DNA from: Spartobacteria bacterium UBA6821
GTDB lineage: Bacteria > Verrucomicrobiota > Verrucomicrobiia > Chthoniobacterales > UBA6821
Direction: 5' to 3'
Assembly (NCBI GenBank): GCA_002452515.1
Contig: DKEN01000023.1
Location: 3,034-10,875, forward strand
Length of the DNA stretch: 7,842 bases
Shown here: in pieces, positions 1 through 5,153 of the stretch
How positions within the stretch are numbered: the first letter of the stretch is position 1
How the letters are laid out: every line of letters starts with the position of its first letter
Made by a program: the position numbers and the translations under genes
Notes under the pieces: model-generated
Database searches by the model: none
Told to the model about the DNA's origin: nothing
Seen by the model: only the letters and a program-made list of their open reading frames with translations

Positions 1-375
1 GAGGAAATCGGTTTCGATGGAGCCTTTATCTTCCGGTATTCCAAACGGGGTGACACCCCTGCTGCCGAGATGGAGGATCAACTTCCGGAGGAAGTGAAGG
101 AAGCGCGCAATCAAGATCTGCTCTCCGTTGTGAATGCCTCGGCATCGCGCCATCTTGATGCCTGCGTTGGCACGCATCAGGAGATCCTCTGTGAAGGTCC
201 CAGCCGCAATGACCCACTCCGGTTGGCCGGACGCACCCGCACCAACAAGATCGTGATTTTTGAAGGCGGAAGCCGTTTTCACGGAGAAATCTTCGATGTC
301 AAGATCACCTCGGCGAGCGCCTCAACCCTCTACGGTGATCCAGCCATCCACGATGGCACAACGCACGAGTCATGA
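1..375 (+). CDS. miaB: tRNA-2-methylthio-N6-dimethylallyladenosine synthase, C-terminal part (5' end outside window)
   Basis: The last 124 residues of a MiaB-type radical-SAM methylthiotransferase, an enzyme that adds a methylthio group to i6A37 of tRNAs reading UNN codons. The reading frame is open from the first base of the window. The visible part begins in the end of the radical-SAM region, with the block FDGAFIFRYSKRGDTPAAEM typical of MiaB. It continues through the linker helix and closes with a TRAM RNA-binding domain, recognisable by EILCEGPSRND, LAGRTRTNKIVIFEG and GEIFDVKITSASASTLYG. The CxxxCxxC iron-sulfur motif lies upstream and cannot be seen. The stop codon overlaps the ATG of the next gene as ATGA, which suggests coupled translation. 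The related enzymes MtaB and RimO share the architecture, but the TRAM sequence fits MiaB best. The family call is firm; the exact subfamily is slightly less so. Confidence 0.93.
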   Translation, partial: EEIGFDGAFIFRYSKRGDTPAAEMEDQLPEEVKEARNQDLLSVVNASASRHLDACVGTHQEILCEGPSRNDPLRLAGRTRTNKIVIFEGGSRFHGEIFDVKITSASASTLYGDPAIHDGTTHES

Positions 376-1313
376 AGCCGGGCCAACTTGGCCAGAAGAA
401 GGGTGTGATCGAGTGTCCGGAGTTTGATCTTCGTCTCACGCTCGAAAGTGGCCAGACCTTTCACTGGATGCCAGTCTCAGAAAGCAACGGTGGGGGATAC
501 ACCGGCTGTATCGGCAAGAAACCCGTGTTGTTGAGACAGGAAGGCCAGCTTCTTCATTATCAAGGAAACGAAGGAGATCACCTCCCCGACCTCATCAGGC
601 ATTACTTTGCCTTTGACCATGATCTTGATGTGATCCGGGATTCCTGCTCCGGGCATCCGGCCTCCTTTGATGCCGCGATCGCCTGTCACGGACTCCGGAT
701 TATGCGCCAGCCTCACTGGGAGTGCATCGCCAGTTTCATCCTCTCTCCGATGAAGCAGGTAGCCCATATCCGGCAGATGAGCCTCGCCCTGCGTGAGACT
801 TTTGGAAAAAAACTGCCGGGCTTTCCCGTTCCTGCTTTTCCCGAGCCTCAAGTCCTCGCCTCAGCCACCGAAGAGGAATTGCGGCAGTGCGGCCTCGGAT
901 TTCGTGCCAAGGGACTGCTCGGTTCGTCCAGACTGATCGCCTCGGGAGCATTCGATCCGGAAGCTCTCATCACCATGAGCACCGAGGAGGCACGGAACGC
1001 GCTCTGTTCCCTGCCGGGGATCGGTCGCAAGGTCGCCAACTGCATTCTTCTCTTCTCCTACGAACGCCTCAATGCCGTTCCTGTCGATGTCTGGATTGCC
1101 AGGATTCTCGGATCATTCCGGTCCAGAAAAGCCACACCGGAGCAACTGGAGCGCTATGGGGAAAAACTTCTCGGCCCCTACGCAGGATACATCCAGCAGT
1201 ATCTCTTTCATCAGGCTCGCACTGGAAAACTGCTACTGTCCAAAGCCTCATCAGCCGCAAAATCGCCTAAAAAATCGCCATCCAAACAACCTCGGAGACT
1301 CGTGACCGCATGA
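372..1313 (+). CDS. ogg: OGG1-type 8-oxoguanine DNA glycosylase / AP lyase
   Basis: A 313-residue base-excision repair enzyme, predicted to remove 8-oxoguanine and nick the abasic site. The N-terminal OGG_N domain (about 12-105) contains LTLESGQTFHW, equivalent to the GQSFRW block of OGG1. The HhH-GPD domain follows (about 110-285): ECIASFILSP, then CGLGFRAK (174-180), the hairpin LPGIGRKVANCI (214-225) with catalytic Lys220, and VPVDVW with catalytic Asp239. The Lys-Asp spacing of 19 equals that of human Lys249 and Asp268. GPYAGYIQQYLF matches the terminal OGG1 helix. No 4Fe-4S cysteine cluster is present, which argues against MutY or Nth. Two residues that read the opposite cytosine in human OGG1 (Asn149, Arg154) align here with Met127 and His132. 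The tail beyond residue 290 is Lys/Ser/Pro-rich and contains SPKK. The start overlaps the miaB stop (ATGA) and the end overlaps the next start the same way. Automatic annotation may call it a DNA-3-methyladenine glycosylase. Confidence 0.88.
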   Translation: MKPGQLGQKKGVIECPEFDLRLTLESGQTFHWMPVSESNGGGYTGCIGKKPVLLRQEGQLLHYQGNEGDHLPDLIRHYFAFDHDLDVIRDSCSGHPASFDAAIACHGLRIMRQPHWECIASFILSPMKQVAHIRQMSLALRETFGKKLPGFPVPAFPEPQVLASATEEELRQCGLGFRAKGLLGSSRLIASGAFDPEALITMSTEEARNALCSLPGIGRKVANCILLFSYERLNAVPVDVWIARILGSFRSRKATPEQLERYGEKLLGPYAGYIQQYLFHQARTGKLLLSKASSAAKSPKKSPSKQPRRLVTA

Positions 1314-2362
1314 GTGCTCAGAGGAAAGTCGCAAGACGCCCCCAGGTGAAACGATCGGGTTGGAAAAAAGAACCCAGAGAGCGCTTTTCCCTGCTCCTGA
1401 TTCTTTCCCTGCTCATCCATGCCACGCTCATCCTCCTGCTGGCCTACCTCTTCGCAAAAAAATTAGCTGAGAAACCACCCGTTCCTCCGGAACCACCGAT
1501 GCCCGAGGTCACGCTGGAACTTCCTCCGCCGGAGCGCCCCACCGTTGATGCAAAAGAAATCACCGACAAGGCTCCGGAGAAGGCCCCTTTTGAATCGGAT
1601 CAAAACAGCAAGGCAGCAACGGAACTTCCCGCCACCGGTACCGTTCCCCTGCCAACCCAGGAGGGGATTACCCAGCCGAATCTGGAATTAGCGAATCAAA
1701 AGTACACCCCGGGAGAACAGCCTGCCTCCCCTGCTGGAAATCCCGTTCCTCCACAACCCGCTACCCCTCCTGCGCCGAAGCAGCCAAAACCGGAGTCCAC
1801 CCCTGCGCCCACGGCAACTCCACAAAGCAGTGCCACGCCGCAACCGACCCCTCCCATCCCCCCGCCACCCAACAGCGTCAAGCTCCTCGAGCTTCCCAAG
1901 GAACAGCCCTCACCCCACCCTTCCGTCCCTCAGACGAGCCCGGCATCTCCCGCTTCACAAACCGGCGAACAAGGCAGCAAAAAGGGATACCAACAGGAGA
2001 CCCGCCAGACGGTAGTTTACGGGAGTATCTCCAATCGTGGCCGCTCTTCTGTGGCTGCCGAGGCCACACCGCTCGGCAGATACAAAAAGTCTGTCTCCAC
2101 CGCCATCGGCTCGCGCTGGTATTACTATGTCAACGAGCGGATGGGACTCCTCAGCATCGGCACCGTCAGCGTCACCTTCAAAGTCACCGCCTCGGGCAAA
2201 GTGACGGAGCTGCGTGTCGTCTCGAGCAATTCGAATGAATCTTTGACGGATTGCAGCCTCCGCTCAATCATGGACGCCAAGATTCCTCCGATCCCACCCG
2301 AAGTTGCCGCGACCCTCCAGAATGGCAGCCTCGAAATCGACTACAGCTTCACGATTTACTAA
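1310..2362 (+). CDS. TonB/TolA-like energy-transducing envelope protein
   Basis: A 350-residue protein with the TonB/TolA plan. It has a basic cytoplasmic N-terminus (1-25), one membrane helix (about 27-48), a long proline-rich periplasmic linker (about 55-215, with runs such as PPIPPPP) and a folded C-terminal TonB_C-like domain (about 258-350, including the strand GTVSVTFKVTASGKVTELRV). The helix carries Ser33 and His37 in an SxxxH arrangement, as in the SHLS motif that TonB and TolA use to couple to the ExbB or TolQ proton channel. It probably transmits proton-motive energy across the periplasm to an outer-membrane partner. Its gene follows the glycosylase by an ATGA overlap and the ExbB-like gene starts 3 nt after its stop, which fits an energy-transduction pair. 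Whether it serves TonB-dependent transport or a Tol-like cell-envelope role cannot be decided, because no receptor, exbD/tolR, tolB or pal lies in the window. Confidence 0.85.
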   Translation: MSAQRKVARRPQVKRSGWKKEPRERFSLLLILSLLIHATLILLLAYLFAKKLAEKPPVPPEPPMPEVTLELPPPERPTVDAKEITDKAPEKAPFESDQNSKAATELPATGTVPLPTQEGITQPNLELANQKYTPGEQPASPAGNPVPPQPATPPAPKQPKPESTPAPTATPQSSATPQPTPPIPPPPNSVKLLELPKEQPSPHPSVPQTSPASPASQTGEQGSKKGYQQETRQTVVYGSISNRGRSSVAAEATPLGRYKKSVSTAIGSRWYYYVNERMGLLSIGTVSVTFKVTASGKVTELRVVSSNSNESLTDCSLRSIMDAKIPPIPPEVAATLQNGSLEIDYSFTIY

Positions 2363-2365
2363 CCA

Positions 2366-2995
2366 ATGATTGCACACTCTCTTCTCGCTCTGAGCATCCT
2401 CCAGTTTTTTGTCAAAGGCGGCTTTTTCATGGCTGTCCTTGTGATCCTCTCCATCTTCTCGCTGGCGGTCATTCTTCAGCGGGGCTTGGTGATCAAGATG
2501 GATCGGGCAATTCCCCCGGCCGTCCTCCGCAGTGTGGCCGCCTTCAAGCCAGGAGCCTCCGCTGAGGCACTGCAGATCGCCCTTTCTCACGAACCTTCCC
2601 CGCTTGCCCGGGTGCTCATCACCCTTCTTCAACACAGGGACTGGCCGCGCGCCGAGGCTCTTGATGCCGTGCAAACCCGCGCCCGCCATGAAATCTCACG
2701 CTTGGAATCCGGTCTCGTCTTTCTGGAAATCACCACGGGTATTTCCCCCCTGCTCGGACTGCTTGGCACCCTCTCGGGACTGGTCGGCATCTTCGGCAAT
2801 ATCGGCGATCACGGAGATCCCCAGTTGGTGGCCAGCGGCATCTCCCAAGCCCTGAACTGCACCATCGTCGGACTTGGCGTGGCCGTCCCGAACCTCATCT
2901 CCTACAACTATTTCACGCGCCGAGTCGAGGTCATCGCCATCGAACTCGAATCCCTGACGACGGAACTCATGGCAAAACTCTCCATCGGCCGGTAA
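2366..2995 (+). CDS. exbB: MotA/TolQ/ExbB-family proton channel protein
   Basis: A 209-residue inner-membrane protein with three predicted helices: about 19-39, 118-142 and 157-180. A cytoplasmic loop of about 75 residues between the first two is typical of ExbB/TolQ. The second helix has the family block ISPLLGLLGTLSGLVGIF, in which Thr135 corresponds to Thr148 of E. coli ExbB. The third has ISQALNCTIVGLGVAVP, in which Thr166 corresponds to Thr181. The position of the pore glutamate Glu176 of E. coli is glutamine here (Gln161). The start is 3 nt after the TonB-like stop and has no evident Shine-Dalgarno sequence, so translation probably depends on the upstream gene. It is the last gene of the plus-strand run, and no exbD/tolR follows before the terminator at 3260-3301. 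The family is certain; assignment to ExbB rather than TolQ rests on the TonB-like neighbour. Confidence 0.86.
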   Translation: MIAHSLLALSILQFFVKGGFFMAVLVILSIFSLAVILQRGLVIKMDRAIPPAVLRSVAAFKPGASAEALQIALSHEPSPLARVLITLLQHRDWPRAEALDAVQTRARHEISRLESGLVFLEITTGISPLLGLLGTLSGLVGIFGNIGDHGDPQLVASGISQALNCTIVGLGVAVPNLISYNYFTRRVEVIAIELESLTTELMAKLSIGR

Positions 2996-3058
2996 GACAG
3001 TTTCCTTGGGGCGGTTCGTGAAAAAATGTGGCCGTGAGTTATCTTATGATCCACCGAA

Positions 3059-3181
3059 TTTTTACCACAGAGGAGGATCCAAGGTGGGATAAAGTATAAG
3101 AGCAGGGATATTCCAGTGATTTTTTTCCGATCCTTTGCGGCAACCTTCGCTGTTTTCTTTGTCAGTTCTTTGTGGTGAAAA
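3059..3181. repeat. Imperfect inverted-repeat element of about 123 bp, intergenic
   Basis: The left end (3059-3072, TTTTTACCACAGAG) and the reverse complement of the right end (3168-3181, TTTTCACCACAAAG) agree at 12 of 14 positions. The inner parts pair only weakly, although GGATC at 3075-3079 and GATCC at 3129-3133 are also complementary. The ACCACAGAG / CACAAAG / CTTTGCGG wording resembles short intergenic repeats scattered in some environmental bacterial genomes. No transposase frame is inside. It may be a degenerate non-autonomous element or a repeat-derived spacer. Copy number in the genome is unknown. Confidence 0.4.
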
Positions 3182-3259
3182 CCATTCGGCTATGACTCAG
3201 GTTAACATGCACTATAGGTTTAAGCTCTCGACCTCTGCCTCTGACCCAGCGGCAAAAGA

Positions 3260-3301
3260 AAAGCCCCGCCTCCCTTCATTCGTGAAGGAAAACGGGGCTT
3301 T
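3260..3301. terminator. Bidirectional intrinsic terminator
   Basis: The perfect outer stem AAAGCCCCG (3260-3268) pairs with CGGGGCTTT (3293-3301). Inside it is a second stem, CCTTCA (3273-3278) with TGAAGG (3283-3288), capped by TTCG. Read on the minus strand, the hairpin is followed by TTCTTTTGCC, a reasonable U-rich tract 27 bases or so after the LTxxQ stop. Read on the plus strand it is followed by a weaker TGTAATTTTA. It therefore probably ends both the exbB transcript and the convergent LTxxQ transcript. Confidence 0.88.
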
Positions 3302-3327
3302 GTAATTTTACTCTGTCTCAGGATTGC

Positions 3328-3723
3328 TTAGGAAGCAGGCTGATTGGTCGATGGGGGCGGTGGTGGAGTGCCTCCTCCTTTGGGGCCACCCCATCCCTGA
3401 CGGCGCTTGGCACGCATCTGTTTCAGTTGATCGAGTTGGGCAGGAGTCAGGATAGCCTCGAGCTTTGTTTTGACCTCTTCTTGCAGATCTTTCAACTGCT
3501 GCTTCTGATCGTCAGTCAGGTTCAGCGCCTCTACTGCGCGGGGTGGGAGCAAGGGAGGGCCATCAGGAGGATGGTTTGGACCCATCTGTGAATTGGTGTC
3601 ACCATTCGTGGATCCTTGATCCTGAGCCAGGAGCAAGGTTGACGGCAGGGCAAGCGCCAAGGCCGCTACGGCAGTGAGGAGGATTTTATTGGTAGGGTTA
3701 GTTTGGGGGATGTGTGTTTTCAT
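3328..3723 (-). CDS. Small secreted Spy/CpxP-like LTxxQ protein
   Basis: A 131-residue exported protein. It has a signal peptide (about 1-34: a Lys-containing n-region, then hydrophobic LLTAVAALALAL, ending near LLLAQ), a linker with PPDGPPLLPP, one helical segment and a low-complexity tail rich in Gly and Pro. The helical part contains two LTxxQ motifs, LTDDQ (about 70-73) and LTPAQ (about 92-96). This is the signature of the periplasmic Spy/CpxP group, whose known members act as chaperones or envelope-stress modulators. At this length it holds only about one LTxxQ pair, so it is shorter and simpler than Spy and chaperone function is an inference. The ATG at 3723 is taken as the start. A GTG directly before it (3726) would add one residue. 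No strong Shine-Dalgarno sequence precedes either. It is a single-gene unit closed by the terminator at 3260-3301. Confidence 0.78.
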   Translation of the reverse strand: MKTHIPQTNPTNKILLTAVAALALALPSTLLLAQDQGSTNGDTNSQMGPNHPPDGPPLLPPRAVEALNLTDDQKQQLKDLQEEVKTKLEAILTPAQLDQLKQMRAKRRQGWGGPKGGGTPPPPPSTNQPAS

Positions 3724-3737
3724 CACTTTTTAAAACA

Positions 3738-3772
3738 CCAGCATGGCTGGAATAGTTTCAAGATTTTTGAAA
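3738..3772. promoter_or_regulatory. Two short palindromes upstream of the LTxxQ gene; possible operator region
   Basis: CCAGC-ATG-GCTGG (3738-3750) and TTTCAA-GATTT-TTGAAA (3756-3772) lie 15 to 49 bases upstream of the LTxxQ start. They sit in an AT-rich part of the spacer between this gene and the divergent DUF4142 gene. Both have perfect arms of five or six bases. On the minus strand TTGAAA could serve as a -35 element, but no good -10 box stands at the right distance. A regulator-binding role is possible but not shown. Confidence 0.25.
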
Positions 3773-4011
3773 ATTTTTTCCCCGTGGAAGTTAGAGCAGT
3801 GTAAGTCTCCGAAGCAGAACTGGAAATCTACCAGTCGTTTCCAGGACACGGCTGTCCCTCCGATGCGCCTCGCCTGGCAGTAAAATACCTGTCACTTCCA
3901 TCTGCCTTTCAGTGTTAACAGGCCTCAAAGCCACAGTCCCTCAGAGGCAACATGGCCTTTGGGGTCATCACCCTATTTGATGGGATGAGTTCAAGTCGTA
4001 GCCTTCTACTC

Positions 4012-4539
4012 ATGAATACTGCCTCTACCCGCACGCTGACCTTGATCTGCTTGTGTCTTATCTCCTTAACTCTCGTTCCGCTTTTTGCGCGAACCGCAGC
4101 ATCACTTTCTGCCCAGGATAAGGCGTTCGTGATGAAAGCCGCTCAAGGCGGCATGACCGAAGTTCAGCTTGGGAAACTGGCCGCTGATCAAGGGAGCGCG
4201 GCAGATGTGAAGGATTTTGGAGCCAAAATGGTGAAAGACCACAGCAATGCCAATAGTGAGTTGATGGCCATCACCAGTGCAAAGGGGATCTTGTTACCGC
4301 ACAAACTCGACACCAAGCATCAGAAAATGGTCGACACCATGAAGAGCTTATCGGTTGGAGCTTTTGATAAAACCTATGTTGACGCCATGGTTGCCGCTCA
4401 CACCAAGGATCATGCGCTTTTCGAGAAGGAAGCTTCCACCGGCCAGGATGCCGAGATCAAAGCATTTGCGGCCAAGACCGATGAGATGGTGAAAATGCAT
4501 CTCTCCATGATCGAGGCCATCCAGTCGAAGATGAAATAA
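4012..4539 (+). CDS. Exported DUF4142 (ferritin-like fold) protein
   Basis: A 175-residue protein with an N-terminal signal peptide (about 1-30, hydrophobic core TLICLCLISLTLVPLF, cleavage near ARTAA) and a DUF4142 domain covering the rest. Family blocks are KAFVMKAAQGGMTEVQLGKL, VKDFGAKMVKDHSNAN, FDKTYVDAMVAAHTKDHALF and the terminal helix with KMHLSMIEAI. DUF4142 proteins are mostly exported four-helix bundles assigned to the ferritin-like group. Their function is not established. The window places the gene 45 bases upstream of a true di-iron ferritin-like gene, probably in one transcript. The start is uncertain. This ATG gives a normal signal peptide but has no Shine-Dalgarno sequence. An in-frame ATG at 3952 has AGAGG four bases upstream and would add 20 residues (MAFGVITLFDG...) before the signal. 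No lipobox is present. The domain call is firm; the role is unknown. Confidence 0.85.
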   Translation: MNTASTRTLTLICLCLISLTLVPLFARTAASLSAQDKAFVMKAAQGGMTEVQLGKLAADQGSAADVKDFGAKMVKDHSNANSELMAITSAKGILLPHKLDTKHQKMVDTMKSLSVGAFDKTYVDAMVAAHTKDHALFEKEASTGQDAEIKAFAAKTDEMVKMHLSMIEAIQSKMK

Positions 4540-4584
4540 ACCTATTTCTCTTTAAAACCTTACAAACCAAAAAGCTCACCGCTG

Positions 4585-5049
4585 ATGAACACAGAACTCA
4601 CGACAGAAGGGCTGGAGATTACCCGCCAAGAAATGATTCGATTTCTCAATGAGGATCTTGCCGGAGAATATCAGGCAATCATCGCTTATATTGTCTATAG
4701 CCAAGTCCTCAAGGGAGCTGCTTATACAGACATTGCATCGCAATTGGAGCAGCATGCCAGCGAAGAGCTCCACCATGCGATCAAGATTGCCAAACAGATT
4801 GATTATCTGGGTGGAATGCCTGAGGTGAAGCCAAAGCCCGTGATCACCTCAGAGGATGCCATCACGATGCTAAAGGCTGACCTTGAGAATGAACGCACTA
4901 CCGTGGCGCGCTATCGCTTACGTATCCGTCAGGCCGAGGCGATGGGTGAGTTTGCCTTAAGCGAAATCCTGCGGGGAATCATTGTGCAGGAACAGGACCA
5001 TGAGATCGATCTGGCGGCAGCATTGGGGATCGATGTCCCTCTTCCCTAA
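4585..5049 (+). CDS. Ferritin-like di-iron protein (bacterioferritin-related, no haem ligand)
   Basis: A 154-residue cytoplasmic four-helix bundle of the bacterioferritin/rubrerythrin group, predicted to oxidise and hold iron or to consume peroxide. All six ferroxidase ligands can be placed: Glu28 (in GEYQAIIAY), Glu61 and His64 (EELHHA), Glu103 (in DLENERTTV), and Glu136 and His139 (in VQEQDHEIDL). The two ExxH motifs are 75 residues apart, as expected for E. coli bacterioferritin Glu51/His54 and Glu127/His130. The haem-binding Met52 of bacterioferritin is replaced by Leu62, so haem binding is unlikely. There is no signal peptide and no rubredoxin domain. The start ATG has no clear Shine-Dalgarno sequence; the 45-base gap after DUF4142 and the shared direction suggest co-transcription. 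Whether it assembles as a 24-mer, a Dps-like 12-mer or something smaller cannot be told from sequence. Confidence 0.85.
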   Translation: MNTELTTEGLEITRQEMIRFLNEDLAGEYQAIIAYIVYSQVLKGAAYTDIASQLEQHASEELHHAIKIAKQIDYLGGMPEVKPKPVITSEDAITMLKADLENERTTVARYRLRIRQAEAMGEFALSEILRGIIVQEQDHEIDLAAALGIDVPLP

Positions 5050-5153
5050 GTGTGGAGGCACTCCATGGCCATCGGAGAACGGCCGAGAGCTAGGAATCAA
5101 TAGAAAGTGCCGCCAGGATCGGGAGAGCCTGAGTTCAAAACTCCTGCACCGCT

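Larger units (their letters stand above)
2996..3327. other. Intergenic region between convergent genes
   Basis: A stretch of about 330 bases between exbB and the LTxxQ gene. It contains no convincing coding frame. It holds an imperfect inverted repeat (3059-3181) and a strong hairpin terminator (3260-3301). The remainder, including 2996-3058 and 3182-3259, shows nothing recognisable. It lacks an exbD-like fragment. Confidence 0.7.

Noticed and set aside
1696..1899. Low-complexity stretch in the TonB-like gene considered as a tandem DNA repeat.
   Set aside because: The repetition is of proline codons with irregular spacing, as expected for a TonB linker; no repeated DNA unit of constant length is present.
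2264..2689. A 141-codon open frame on the minus strand across the tonB-like/exbB junction.
   Set aside because: It runs antisense to two genes with clear family motifs, and its product has no recognisable domain.
3844..3857. GGACA-CGGC-TGTCC palindrome in the spacer upstream of DUF4142.
   Set aside because: It is short, lies far from either start and has no promoter boxes placed around it; chance is likely.
3881..3886. TAAAAT as a -10 box for the DUF4142 gene.
   Set aside because: The sequence 16 to 18 bases upstream has no resemblance to a -35 box, so a promoter cannot be supported.
5053..5065. TGGAG-GCA-CTCCA hairpin just after the ferritin-like gene, considered as a terminator.
   Set aside because: The stem has only five pairs and no T-run follows on either strand. 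No convincing terminator was found in 5050-5153.
5131..5143. GAGTT-CAA-AACTC, which looks a little like a tRNA T-arm.
   Set aside because: No anticodon arm, acceptor stem or CCA end could be assembled around it on either strand.
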